The notes beneath the pieces were generated by a model. That model was given only the letters and a program-made list of their open reading frames with translations, was not told the DNA's origin and did not search any database. Of a stretch of DNA of 64,000 bases, positions 1 to 8,940 are shown piece after piece. The stretch is from Aquimarina sp. MAR_2010_214. GTDB taxonomy: Bacteria; Bacteroidota; Bacteroidia; Flavobacteriales; Flavobacteriaceae. The stretch is taken from assembly GCF_002846555.1 (NCBI RefSeq), contig NZ_PJMS01000001.1, positions 3,472,001 through 3,536,000 on the forward strand, in the 5' to 3' direction. A program made the position numbers and the translations under genes. Position 1 is the stretch's first letter, and the number at the start of each line of letters is the position of its first letter.

Positions 1-1503
1 TACTATGTGAAGTCAAAAATAGGAGAAACTTCTAGAATATTGATTTATGGAGCAGGAGATTCGGGATTAATAACTCTTGCAGCGGTAACTAATGATTCTA
101 ATAGATCTTTGTCAGTAGTAGGTTTTGTTGATGACAATTCTCAAAAAATTGGTAAAACAATTAATGGAATTAGGGTATATCCTTCGGGAATGATCAACCA
201 AAGCTTTATTACAAAAAACAATATTAAGGAGATCGTTGTATCAATACCGCATATAAGCAAAAAGAGACTCTCAGAAATCTCTGATAATTTACTTAAACTG
301 CAAGTTACAGTTAAAATAATACCAGCAGTAAATGATTGGATTGATGGTAAATTAAAGGTTTCTCAGATTAAAGAAATCCAAATAGAAGACTTATTAGAAA
401 GAGCTCCTATTAATATGGATAATCAGAATATTACGCAAGAGCTTAATGATAAGGTAGTTTTGATAACAGGAGCAGCTGGATCAATAGGAAGCGAAATAGT
501 AAGACAAGCTTCATATTATAGCTATAAACATCTTGTTTTAGTCGATCAGGCAGAATCTCCTTTATATGACTTACAACAAGAACTCTTAAGTAAAGGAGTA
601 ACTAATTTTACACCTATTGTTGCTGATATAAGAGATCACCAGAGAGTTGAAACTATATTTGAAGAATATAGACCTAATATGGTTTTTCATGCAGCAGCAT
701 ATAAACATGTGCCTCTTATGGAGAATAATCCTTGTGAAGCAATTAAGATTAATGTTCTTGGAACTAGGAGATTAGCGGATTTGTCATCTGAGTTCGGTGT
801 AGATAAATTTGTTTTTGTATCTACCGATAAAGCAGTTAACCCTACAAATGTAATGGGAGCAACTAAAAGAGTTGCTGAAATGTATATAAAATGTATTAAT
901 AAGACCAGTGAAACTAAATTTATCACAACCAGATTCGGGAATGTATTGGGATCCAATGGATCCGTTATTCCATTATTTAAAAAACAAATTCAAAAAGGAG
1001 GGCCGTTAACTGTTACTCATAAAGATGTAACTCGTTTCTTTATGACTATACCAGAAGCCTCTCAATTGGTTATTGAAGCAGGAACGATGGGTAATGGAGG
1101 TGAAATATTTATTTTTGATATGGGAGAATCTGTAAAGATTTTCGATCTGGCAAAGAAAATGATACGATTATCCGGTCTTAGATATCCAGAAGATATAGAT
1201 ATAAAAATTACTGGCCTTAGACCAGGGGAGAAATTATATGAAGAACTTTTGGCCGATACAGAAAATACATTACCTACATATCATAAGAAAATAATGATAA
1301 GTAGGTTTGATGATAATGATTGTGTTTTGGTAAAAGATAAAATAGATGATCTTTGTATCATGAATTTATTGAGTCAGGATTATCAGATTGTAGGGAAATT
1401 AAAAGAGATTGTTCCAGAATTTATTTCTAATAATTCTACTTTTGAGAGTATCGATAAAATTAACAAAAGAAGTATTCAAGGTAAGCGAGAAGTTCTTGCA
1501 TAG
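1..1503 (+). CDS. CapD/PglF-type nucleoside-diphosphate-sugar dehydratase/epimerase (5' end outside window)
   Basis: The reading frame is open to the first base of the window, and the GTG at position 7 is probably internal. Family members are about 630-650 aa with four N-terminal membrane helices, so those helices would lie upstream. What is visible is a first Rossmann-like domain (motif LIYGAGDSG), then the catalytic short-chain dehydrogenase domain with the NAD(P)-binding motif ITGAAGSIGSE and the family's STDKAVNPTNVMGATKR segment, followed by RFGNVLGSNGSV. In this family the enzyme converts UDP-GlcNAc-type sugars to 4-keto-6-deoxy intermediates at the inner membrane. It precedes wza- and wzc-like genes, so it is part of a capsule or exopolysaccharide locus. 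Family call is firm; the exact sugar substrate cannot be read. Confidence 0.9.
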   Translation, partial: YYVKSKIGETSRILIYGAGDSGLITLAAVTNDSNRSLSVVGFVDDNSQKIGKTINGIRVYPSGMINQSFITKNNIKEIVVSIPHISKKRLSEISDNLLKLQVTVKIIPAVNDWIDGKLKVSQIKEIQIEDLLERAPINMDNQNITQELNDKVVLITGAAGSIGSEIVRQASYYSYKHLVLVDQAESPLYDLQQELLSKGVTNFTPIVADIRDHQRVETIFEEYRPNMVFHAAAYKHVPLMENNPCEAIKINVLGTRRLADLSSEFGVDKFVFVSTDKAVNPTNVMGATKRVAEMYIKCINKTSETKFITTRFGNVLGSNGSVIPLFKKQIQKGGPLTVTHKDVTRFFMTIPEASQLVIEAGTMGNGGEIFIFDMGESVKIFDLAKKMIRLSGLRYPEDIDIKITGLRPGEKLYEELLADTENTLPTYHKKIMISRFDDNDCVLVKDKIDDLCIMNLLSQDYQIVGKLKEIVPEFISNNSTFESIDKINKRSIQGKREVLA

Positions 1504-1670
1504 AGCTTGATACATTATTATAAAGGTATTAATAGTAAGGGAAGAAATACCTTCATAGCATTTTAGTAAGAGGAGATCGGCTTGTTTAGGGGAATAGACT
1601 TGCCAAAATTGTTTATGGTGTTCTTTAACATGCATAAAAGGAAAAATAGTATAGATAAATCAAAATCTCA

Positions 1671-1699
1671 TTGCTAAATTAAATAAAGTTATATTTTTG
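1671..1699 (+). promoter_or_regulatory. Bacteroidetes-type promoter upstream of the wza-like gene
   Basis: A TTG at 1671-1673 is followed after 18 bp by TATTTTTG at 1692-1699, an exact match to the Bacteroidetes -7 consensus TAnnTTTG. The start codon of the exporter lipoprotein is at 1736. This suggests the wza-wzc pair can be transcribed independently of the upstream dehydratase gene. It is a pattern match only. Confidence 0.55.
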
Positions 1700-1735
1700 T
1701 AACTCGTTAAAGACTTACTTATAAAGTATTAAAAT

Positions 1736-2512
1736 ATGCGATATAGATTTTTGTTGTTATTTGTGGGATTAATATCAGTTTTTTCCTGTAAAGTGCCTGA
1801 GAATGTAGTTTACTTTCAAAACTCTGCAAATTTGGAGAATATTTCTTCAACAAATTCTTTTACTTCTGTTTTTAAAGTTGATGATATCGTTGGGATAATA
1901 GTTTCAGCTGCTGATATGGATGCGGTAAGACCATTTAATCTAATACAAAGTTCTTCTATATCACAGGGAGAAAGTGGAGGAGGAAATGCTAGTTCGGGAG
2001 AACCTACTTATTTAATAAATGAGGAAGGGAATATTGATTTTCCTGTTTTAGGAGAACTAAAAATTGCTGGCTTAACTCGAATTGAAGTTAAGGAAATGGT
2101 TAAAGAAAAACTGAAAGTGTATATTAATGATCCTATAGTAAGTGTAAGGCTTAAAAACTTTAAAATTACTGTTCTAGGAGAAGTAAAAACCCCAGGATCT
2201 TATCCAATTCCTAATGAAAGAGTTACAGTCATTGAAGCTCTTGGTTTAGCAGGTGATATGACAATTAAAGGAAAAAGAGAAAATGTAATAATCATTAGAG
2301 AAAATGAAGGAGTAAATACATACCACCGTGTGGATCTTACTTCTAAATCAATTTTTGAATCTCCGGTATACTATTTAGCGCAAAACGATGTTCTTTATGT
2401 TGAACCAAATAATTCGAGAATAAAAGAATCCAAAGCACGTAACAATACCCTAAGTGTAATCATCAGTATCGTTGGTGTTGTTTTATCTGTAGTTACTTTG
2501 GTTATAAGATAA
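1736..2512 (+). CDS. Wza-like polysaccharide export outer-membrane lipoprotein
   Basis: 258 aa. The N-terminus is a lipoprotein signal with the cleavage site VFS-C around residue 18. A polysaccharide export (Poly_export) domain with the motif NEEGNIDFPVLGELKIAG is followed by an SLBB-type domain (FKITVLGEVKTPGSYPIP). A hydrophobic segment closes the C-terminus (about residues 237-256). In the family such proteins form the outer-membrane channel for capsule or exopolysaccharide and contact a Wzc-type co-polymerase. The wzc-like gene starts 7 bp downstream of the stop codon, so the two are very likely co-transcribed. Length is usual for Bacteroidetes members. Confidence 0.92.
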   Translation: MRYRFLLLFVGLISVFSCKVPENVVYFQNSANLENISSTNSFTSVFKVDDIVGIIVSAADMDAVRPFNLIQSSSISQGESGGGNASSGEPTYLINEEGNIDFPVLGELKIAGLTRIEVKEMVKEKLKVYINDPIVSVRLKNFKITVLGEVKTPGSYPIPNERVTVIEALGLAGDMTIKGKRENVIIIRENEGVNTYHRVDLTSKSIFESPVYYLAQNDVLYVEPNNSRIKESKARNNTLSVIISIVGVVLSVVTLVIR

Positions 2513-2519
2513 TAAGTAT

Positions 2520-4880
2520 ATGATTTCTAATACCGATAATGCTCCTGCAAAGAGTGCTAATTTTGATTCGTCTTCTGGGTTTAGTTTTAATCTTAGAGAT
2601 CAAATCATAAAATACCTTAAACACTGGTATTGGTTTGCATTAAGCGTCTTTGTTTTTGTTTCTTTAGCATATGTTAAAGTAAGATATACAATTCCTCAGT
2701 ATAATGTCTCTTCTACCATTGTGATTTCTCAGGAAGAAAGTATGAGTGAATCTGAGTTGTCTGCATTTAAAGATCTTGGAATATTAGATGATGGACAGAG
2801 TAAAATAGAGAATGAGATTCAGATTATTAAATCAAGAACACTATTGACTAATGTAGTTAATAATTTAAAACTAAATGTTCGATATTTTAGTGAAGGAAGA
2901 ATTTTGGAATTAGAGAGTTATCCAAAATCACTTATTGAAATTAATTTTTTATCAGATGACTCTATAGTGCATAAAAAATCAAAGATCTTTTATGTACGAA
3001 TTGATTCTAGCACCTCGTTTTCTTTTTTAGATGAAAAAAATCAGAAGCTAAGTGATCATTCTTTTGGAAAAACTATTAGTACTAGTGTCGGAGATATTAT
3101 TATTACCCCGAGTGTAGATACTATGGAAGCTAATAGTGGTAAGATCATAAAAATTGTAATAGCGCCAGTAAAATTTGTTGCAGAATCGTATAGAAACAGG
3201 TTGTCTATCATGTCGGTTAAAGGCTCATCGATTGTTAAATTGTCATTAAACGACCCAGTAAAGGAAAAAGCAAAAGATATTATTAATAACCTTGTAGAAG
3301 AATATAACAAGGCAACTGTAGAAAATAAAAAACAAGCTTCGGAAAGAACAGCAGATTTTATAAATGACCGATTAGAACTTATTTCTGGAGATTTAACCCA
3401 GGTAGATGACCAGGCGGCAACTTATCAATCCAGAAGAGGTTTAACTAGTAGTGATGTAGGAGTTCAAGCTCAACAATTCTCGAGTTTAGATACTAAAAAT
3501 TCTCAGGAAATTGCACGATTAAATACACAGCTTTATTTTATAGAATCAATGAGAAAGTTTGTGCTTAGTCAAGAGGGAAAATTTGATCTTGTACCACAAT
3601 CTAATTCAGGATTTAGTGACCCAACGGTTGCTACCACTATATCAAGATATAATGGATTGATTCTTCAAAGACAACGTTTATTAAAAACTTCGAGTGTAAA
3701 GAACCCTGTTGTTGTAAATATAGATCAGCAGATTGGTGGTTTAAGACAGGTTCTGACAGGGAGTTTAAATAGTCTGAAAAACTCAATTAAGGGACAATTA
3801 CGAAGCTTAAATACGCAAAATCAATATTTTGGAGGTCAAATATATAGCGCACCAACACGACAGAAAGATATTAGAGCTATTGAGCGTGAGCAAACTATAA
3901 AAGAACAACTATACCTTTATCTACTTCAAAAAAGAGAAGAAGCAGAAATAAAAAGTCATATCACTCTTTCTAATGCCAGAGTAATAGATAAAGCTTCTAC
4001 ATTGGGATCATATCCAGTATCCCCAAATAGGAAAACAATATATGCAGGAGCTCTTTTCTTTGGTTTGATATTGCCTTTTCTTATTATATATACTTCAGAT
4101 CTGTTGAATGTAAAAGTAAGTTCAAGAGAGGATCTGGAAAAAGTACTTTCTATGCCAATTATTGGATCTATACCAAAAGTGAAATCTAAAAATAGAATTA
4201 TGATTTCACAAAATGATAGATCGGGAATAGCAGAAGCATTTAGGATTTTAAGAACTAATCTTGACTTCTTAATGGCAGGAATTAATAAAACGAAAGGGAA
4301 GATTATTTTTGTTACTTCTACTATTTCTGGAGAGGGAAAGACTTTAATTTCTTCAAATTTGGCCAAAACTTTAGCTATTTCAGGAAAGAAAGTAGCTTTT
4401 TTGGGTACAGATTTAAGAGACCCTAAACTTCATAAGTTTTTTGACTTGCCTAATGGAAAAGATTCTAAAGGACTTACTAATTTTATAATGAATAGCGAGT
4501 TAACTCCAGAAGATATTATATATAAAGATAAAGCAGAAGACCCATTTGATATTATACCCTCTGGAGCAATACCACCTAACCCTGCAGAACTTCTAATGCA
4601 GGATAGAGTAGATGTAATATTTAAATACCTCGAAGAACACTATGATTATATTATTGTAGATACTGCTCCTGTGAGTCTTGTCACCGATACACTTTTAATA
4701 GCAAAACATGCAGATTTAAGTATTTATATCGTAAGAGAAAATTACTCTGATAAAAGAGTGTTACAGGTTCCTGAGAATTTCTATAGAGAAAAACGTTTAC
4801 CAAATATTGCAGTTTTACTTAATGCTGCAGGTAATAAGGCTGATTATAACTATGGATATGGTTATGGTAAAAAGAATTAA
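2520..4880 (+). CDS. Wzc-like polysaccharide co-polymerase / tyrosine autokinase
   Basis: 786 aa. An N-terminal Wzz domain is flanked by two membrane helices (about residues 37-55 and 505-525) with a long periplasmic, partly coiled region between them. The cytoplasmic C-terminal BY-kinase domain has a Walker A (STISGEGKTLISS, near residue 600), a Walker A' (FLGTDLRDPKLH) and a Walker B-like IIVDTAP. The tail DYNYGYGYGKKN carries tyrosines 776, 778, 780 and 782, the usual autophosphorylation cluster. By family, it controls polysaccharide chain length and export with the Wza-like protein. Its stop codon overlaps the stop of the convergent phosphatase gene in a shared TTAA. Confidence 0.93.
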   Translation: MISNTDNAPAKSANFDSSSGFSFNLRDQIIKYLKHWYWFALSVFVFVSLAYVKVRYTIPQYNVSSTIVISQEESMSESELSAFKDLGILDDGQSKIENEIQIIKSRTLLTNVVNNLKLNVRYFSEGRILELESYPKSLIEINFLSDDSIVHKKSKIFYVRIDSSTSFSFLDEKNQKLSDHSFGKTISTSVGDIIITPSVDTMEANSGKIIKIVIAPVKFVAESYRNRLSIMSVKGSSIVKLSLNDPVKEKAKDIINNLVEEYNKATVENKKQASERTADFINDRLELISGDLTQVDDQAATYQSRRGLTSSDVGVQAQQFSSLDTKNSQEIARLNTQLYFIESMRKFVLSQEGKFDLVPQSNSGFSDPTVATTISRYNGLILQRQRLLKTSSVKNPVVVNIDQQIGGLRQVLTGSLNSLKNSIKGQLRSLNTQNQYFGGQIYSAPTRQKDIRAIEREQTIKEQLYLYLLQKREEAEIKSHITLSNARVIDKASTLGSYPVSPNRKTIYAGALFFGLILPFLIIYTSDLLNVKVSSREDLEKVLSMPIIGSIPKVKSKNRIMISQNDRSGIAEAFRILRTNLDFLMAGINKTKGKIIFVTSTISGEGKTLISSNLAKTLAISGKKVAFLGTDLRDPKLHKFFDLPNGKDSKGLTNFIMNSELTPEDIIYKDKAEDPFDIIPSGAIPPNPAELLMQDRVDVIFKYLEEHYDYIIVDTAPVSLVTDTLLIAKHADLSIYIVRENYSDKRVLQVPENFYREKRLPNIAVLLNAAGNKADYNYGYGYGKKN

Positions 4881-5614
4881 GAAAACTCAATATTGTTTTT
4901 CATTAAAGAAGTAATTTTTTTAGAAGCTTTATAATCAAACCCTTTTTCCAGAACTTCCAATTGATGATAGTTGTGTACATCAGTACCCGTAAAATCAATA
5001 TAACCTAGGTCTATCAGTTTTTTGGCAAAGGATTTTATTTGCTCACCATAATATCCTGACATCGATAATAAGTTAAGTTGAAATAAGAACCCGGATTCTT
5101 TTAATTCGTCATATTTTTTTAGATCATCATGATAAAAAGAATACCGTTCTGGATGTGCCAAAATAGGAATGTATCCTGCCAATTTAATTTCGAATAAGAT
5201 TTCGTTTAGATTAATAGGAGGGGCAAAAGTCGACATTTCGACCAAGATATAATTTTTGTGTAATAGTAAAATGTCATTGTTTTTTATACGTTCATAAAAC
5301 AAATCGTCCATCATGTATTCTGCACTTGCTTGTAGTTCTATTTTTGTTATCCCAAGAGGAACGAGAACATCTTTAAGTTTTTTTAAATTACTAGTTATTG
5401 TTTGCGAAGAATTTGGCCATATGTCCTGCATTATATGAGGAGTAGTAATTACTTTTTTAAATCCAAAATTTTCAAATTGTTCCAGAATATAACCTGATTG
5501 ATAAATTGTTTTTACTCCATCATCGATACCCGGAAGCAAATGTGAATGAATATCAATGTAGCCATCGGGTACAATTTCTTTAAAAGGAACGTCTTTTTTT
5601 GATAAGAACCGCAA
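4877..5614 (-). CDS. CpsB/CapC-type PHP-domain tyrosine-protein phosphatase
   Basis: 245 aa. The PHP metal-binding motif DIHSHLLPGIDDG lies near residue 21, with further metal ligands in TTPHIMQD, LAHPERY and FTGTDVHNYH. In Gram-positive bacteria and Bacteroidetes this family dephosphorylates the tyrosine kinase that controls polysaccharide export, and here the likely substrate is the product of the adjacent wzc-like gene. The gene is convergent with wzc rather than co-directional, and the two stop codons overlap by 4 bp. A TAnnTTTG match on the minus strand (5692-5699), 78 bp upstream, could serve as its -7 element; no clear -33 TTG was seen. Confidence 0.9.
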   Translation of the reverse strand: MRFLSKKDVPFKEIVPDGYIDIHSHLLPGIDDGVKTIYQSGYILEQFENFGFKKVITTPHIMQDIWPNSSQTITSNLKKLKDVLVPLGITKIELQASAEYMMDDLFYERIKNNDILLLHKNYILVEMSTFAPPINLNEILFEIKLAGYIPILAHPERYSFYHDDLKKYDELKESGFLFQLNLLSMSGYYGEQIKSFAKKLIDLGYIDFTGTDVHNYHQLEVLEKGFDYKASKKITSLMKNNIEFS

Positions 5615-5719
5615 TTTGATTTTTGTTTTGGGGTGAACGTAAAATATACCTATTATAATAACACTATTAGTGCTTTACAGCAAGTAAAATGCAAAAATAG
5701 AGATTTATTATACATAAAA

Positions 5720-5753
5720 AAACTGTTTAGGATTAGAGATTCCTAAACAGTTT
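5720..5753 (-). terminator. Rho-independent terminator of the sigma/head-GIN operon
   Basis: The perfect inverted repeat AAACTGTTTAGGA / TCCTAAACAGTTT has an 8-nt loop and is followed on the minus strand by a run of T. It lies 25 bp after the stop codon of the head-GIN gene, so it would end the four-gene operon that starts at 8718. Confidence 0.85.
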
Positions 5754-5777
5754 AATTTATGAATAGTTATTTTAATG

Positions 5778-6512
5778 CTATCTTTTTGTAATATCTCCTG
5801 ATCCAGATACCTTTTTATCTTCTTTTTGAGGGTCTCCTTTATAGAATATATCACCAGATCCGGATACACGAGCCTTTAAAAAGGTACTAGCCGTTACTTC
5901 GATATCCCCAGATCCAGATACGGTGGCTGTTACATTCTTTGCATTTAACTCATATGCAGAAAGATCACCAGATCCAGATACATTTCCGTTAAAACTGTCT
6001 GTACTTCCTTTTAATGCCAGATCACCAGAACCAGATACTTGCCCCCATATGTTTTTTGCATCTACAACAAGTTTAACATCACCAGATCCAGATACTCTAG
6101 TTTTAAAATCAGAGGCTTTAATTGGATCAGAGCTATGTATATCGCCTGATCCTGATAGTGTTACTTGAGTTAGATCTTTAAAAGGAACGGTAATAATTAG
6201 TTTTTTTCCTATAGAAGGTTTTAGGTAATACCCTTTTTTTACATAAACTCTTAAGGCATCTCCTTCGACTTCGGTTATAATATAATCAACAAGATTACTT
6301 TCTCCCTTGATTGTGATCTTGCCTTCTGTACCTGATATTAAGGATACATCCAGACTTCCCTTTACTTTTATTTGATCATAGTCTGATGTTGTTCTATTTT
6401 TGGTAACAGAATTGCCATTACCACTGATTTTTTTTCCATTTCCCCACCATTGTGCTTGCAAAGAAGTTATACCACACAATGTAAGCCCTATAATAAATGC
6501 TGCTGTTCTCAT
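5778..6512 (-). CDS. Head-GIN domain protein with seven SGSGD repeats
   Basis: 244 aa with a signal peptide (cleavage near LQA-QWW, residues 1-21). The N-terminal half resembles DUF2807, the putative auto-transporter adhesin head-GIN domain. From about residue 120 there are seven copies of SGSGD spaced 16-24 residues apart, the pattern expected of a right-handed beta-helix with one copy per turn. No enzyme motif is seen. It is the last gene of the operon sigma factor, anti-sigma-like protein, DUF4097-like protein, head-GIN protein. Its role is unknown; a structural or adhesive envelope protein is an inference. The repeat is visible at DNA level as recurring CCAGATCCAGATA-like blocks on the plus strand, which could recombine. 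Confidence 0.85.
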   Translation of the reverse strand: MRTAAFIIGLTLCGITSLQAQWWGNGKKISGNGNSVTKNRTTSDYDQIKVKGSLDVSLISGTEGKITIKGESNLVDYIITEVEGDALRVYVKKGYYLKPSIGKKLIITVPFKDLTQVTLSGSGDIHSSDPIKASDFKTRVSGSGDVKLVVDAKNIWGQVSGSGDLALKGSTDSFNGNVSGSGDLSAYELNAKNVTATVSGSGDIEVTASTFLKARVSGSGDIFYKGDPQKEDKKVSGSGDITKR

Positions 6513-6540
6513 TTTGTTGATGTATTAGTATTTTGTATAA

Positions 6541-7632
6541 TTAGTTTTTTCTTAATTTGATTCCACCATAGCTAGAGGTAATATTAATTGCTTTTCCACT
6601 ATTAGCTTGGCCGTTATATCCTTGATAATCCTTTTTAGAATCCTTAGCGTATTTCTTTTGTACATTTATACTTTCGTCTAGTTTAATACCTCCATATGAA
6701 GTCTTAATTGCAAAATCAAAGGTGCATCCATCTTCATATCCAATATTAACACTGGTATAATCTGTTTTGATTGTTACATTTTTGAAGGTTGGTTGTAATG
6801 AACGCACTTCGATAGATCCATAATCAGAATTAATATTTAGTTCTTCAGAAATGCTTCCAATTTTTGTGTTAACGTAATCTGAAACTCCTATTATTTTACC
6901 GCCATTTTCTATTCGAATCCCACCATAATCGCAGTTGTAGTTCAAGTTTTTTATAGATTTAAACTTTGATTGTGTATAATCTGCATTTAGATCGATTCTA
7001 TCACCTTTGCCAACTTCAAAATCAGAATAGTCTGCGTTGATTTTTCCATTTTTCATATAAGAAATAGTACTGTTGTTGGTATAATCTATATTGATGTAAT
7101 TGTTATCGCCTAATAACTCTCCGATAATAATTTGACCATAATCACAGTTGATTTTAGCGCTACCTTTTATTTTATCCAGAGTGATGCTTCCGTAATCGTT
7201 ATTAAAATCTACACTATTGGTTATAGGAACTTTTACAGTATAATTGATTTTCATATTCATATTGTTATTCCATCCGCTAGTCCATTTATCCCACCAGGAG
7301 CTATCATTTTTATTAAAAGTCGTTTTAGCACTAACCATCTGAGAAGAAGAATCAAACTCTACGTTGATAGATTCGAGTTTTTTGATCACTTTTTCTTCAC
7401 TATCACCACTTACTTTAATCGTAATTACCATGACGATTCGATTTTCATTCCAGGAAGTAATGTCCAGATTACCATAATCATTACTGATTTTTAATAAGGC
7501 ATCAGCGTTAACCGAGAAGTCCTTTTTTAATGTCTTTTCTTTGGTGTGTTTTCCTTTCAGATCTCCATTATTGGCTAATGCCAGGGCAGGAATCATGAAT
7601 AAGAGGATTATATTATAGTATAAAGTTTTCAT
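6541..7632 (-). CDS. Exported DUF4097-like repeat protein
   Basis: 363 aa with a signal peptide (about residues 1-20, ending ALALA-NNG). The body consists of repeats of about 20 residues built around D-Y-G/T or S-Y-G followed by a short beta strand (NDYGNLDI, NDYGSITL, CDYGQIII, CDYGGIRI, SDYGSIEV, TSYGGIKL, SSYGGIKL), again suggesting a beta-helix. It resembles the DUF4097/DUF2807 group of putative adhesin-like proteins. Its first 20 bp overlap the end of the upstream anti-sigma-like gene, so translation is probably coupled. Function is unknown; the neighbouring head-GIN protein has a similar predicted fold, so the two may be partners. Confidence 0.82.
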   Translation of the reverse strand: MKTLYYNIILLFMIPALALANNGDLKGKHTKEKTLKKDFSVNADALLKISNDYGNLDITSWNENRIVMVITIKVSGDSEEKVIKKLESINVEFDSSSQMVSAKTTFNKNDSSWWDKWTSGWNNNMNMKINYTVKVPITNSVDFNNDYGSITLDKIKGSAKINCDYGQIIIGELLGDNNYINIDYTNNSTISYMKNGKINADYSDFEVGKGDRIDLNADYTQSKFKSIKNLNYNCDYGGIRIENGGKIIGVSDYVNTKIGSISEELNINSDYGSIEVRSLQPTFKNVTIKTDYTSVNIGYEDGCTFDFAIKTSYGGIKLDESINVQKKYAKDSKKDYQGYNGQANSGKAINITSSYGGIKLRKN

Positions 7633-8173
7633 TTTCTGATATTTTAAATTCGTTAATGCTGTTAATTTTTTGAAGTACCTCGTCTAATAAATTTGCACGT
7701 TTCTGAAAGTTCTTAATCATAGCACTAATTACACGTTTATCGTTTCCACTATGAAAAAGATCTTTTTTAAGTGTTTCATAATCAGACTCTAACTTTTCTA
7801 ACTGATTCATAGCGTCCAAAACCAATTCTTTGGTTTCTGTAGAAGAAACTTTATCGATTTCTTCGAGTTGCAATTGAATAGCAGAGGTAAAAAAGCTTTG
7901 AGTTTCCTTCATTTTAGGAGAAACATTTGCCAGATCTACTTCTTCTGTTGGATTAAACATAAAAGTCATTGCTGCCATCCCAAATACTATAGCAATCGAA
8001 GCGGCTATTGCAAGAGGTTTATACCAATTCACCTTTTTAGGCTGCAACTGCACAACTTTGTTTTGTTGCTGCAACTTTTCTAAAAACCGCATTTGGTGAT
8101 TAGCAGAAGGGTCATGTATGTCTAATTGATTTTGCATACGTTTAAATAACTTTTCTATTTTATCGGTATTCAT
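7613..8173 (-). CDS. Membrane anti-sigma-factor-like protein
   Basis: 186 aa from the ATG at 8173. A longer frame back to 8230 exists, but the 8173 start gives the usual ATGA overlap with the stop of the sigma factor gene. A single membrane helix lies around residues 70-90 (PLAIAASIAIVFGMAAMTF) between a charged cytoplasmic N-terminus and a helical C-terminal part rich in Glu and Lys. No zinc-binding HxxxCxxC anti-sigma motif is seen. Overlap with an ECF sigma gene plus the one-helix topology suggests a regulator of that sigma factor. This is inferred from context, since the protein itself is weakly conserved. Confidence 0.72.
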   Translation of the reverse strand: MNTDKIEKLFKRMQNQLDIHDPSANHQMRFLEKLQQQNKVVQLQPKKVNWYKPLAIAASIAIVFGMAAMTFMFNPTEEVDLANVSPKMKETQSFFTSAIQLQLEEIDKVSSTETKELVLDAMNQLEKLESDYETLKKDLFHSGNDKRVISAMIKNFQKRANLLDEVLQKINSINEFKISENENFIL

Positions 8174-8718
8174 ACAAATTGTAATTTTTTTCGTAAGCTT
8201 TCTTTTGCGCGCGAAATAAGCGTACGACAATTAGAATATGATATATTCATGATTTGACAGATTTCTTCATAATCGTAACCTTCTATAAGGTATAATGATA
8301 ATGCAGTACTATAGCTGTCTTTAAGTTGAGTTAGTGTATTTAATACTGTATTTACTTTTACAGAAGTCAGATCTTCTTCCACAATTCCGTTGCTATCTGT
8401 AAGAGCATACTCAACAGTTTCTAGGGCTACTTCACGATGAATATCTTTTTTACGTGATGCGGTTAAACTGGCATTAATTACTATCCTTTTTAACCAAGCC
8501 CCAAACATATTATTGTCTTCTAGCATTGATAGTTTTGTAAAAGCTGTTAAAAAGGCTTCTTGCATAATATCTTCAGCTTCTGCTGTGTCCTTTATGATTC
8601 TCAATGCTGTATTGTACATTGCCTTATAATAACGATTGTATGTTTCGAGCTGCGCATTTTGATCTCGCTCGCGACATTTCGCAATTAGTTGCTCTGTATT
8701 TAGTTGGGTTAGTGACAA
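8170..8718 (-). CDS. ECF-type RNA polymerase sigma factor
   Basis: 182 aa, typical of the extracytoplasmic-function sigma-70 group. Region 2 is seen around residues 25-90 (DTAEAEDIMQEAFLTAF, then MFGAWLKRIVIN) and region 4 in the last 55 residues (GYDYEEICQIMNISYSNCRTLISRAKESL). It heads an operon of four genes with tight spacing and overlaps, and it probably directs transcription of its own operon, as is common for this family. The target stimulus is not readable. A run of T on the plus strand lies just before the start codon. Confidence 0.92.
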   Translation of the reverse strand: MSLTQLNTEQLIAKCRERDQNAQLETYNRYYKAMYNTALRIIKDTAEAEDIMQEAFLTAFTKLSMLEDNNMFGAWLKRIVINASLTASRKKDIHREVALETVEYALTDSNGIVEEDLTSVKVNTVLNTLTQLKDSYSTALSLYLIEGYDYEEICQIMNISYSNCRTLISRAKESLRKKLQFV

Positions 8719-8834
8719 AAAAAATAATTTACTTTAACATAAAGATATATATTGCAATGCTTTGTTACAGTTTTTTTATTTTTTTTTAAAAACTTGTGGC
8801 ATAACAATTGAAATGTAAATAGTGAATCTATACT

Positions 8835-8858
8835 AAAGGCCTTGTTTTAATGGCCTTT
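8835..8858 (+). terminator. Hairpin in the sigma factor/lon intergenic region
   Basis: AAAGGCC / GGCCTTT with a 10-nt loop, followed by a moderately T-rich stretch. It lies in the 222-bp divergent gap, about 80 bp before lon. It could be a leader structure of lon or the terminator of a short upstream transcript. No gene is seen before it on the plus strand. Confidence 0.35.
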
Positions 8859-8940
8859 ATAAGGTTTTTAATCAGTTTCATTAAATTCTAAAAAAAAATG
8901 TTGTTTTGTTGTGATGACAAAATGACTTTGATATATACTT

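Noticed and set aside
1399..1635. 78-codon minus-strand frame at the end of the CapD-like gene
   Set aside because: It overlaps the coding end of that gene and has no supporting features; the 1504-1735 gap shows no other gene.
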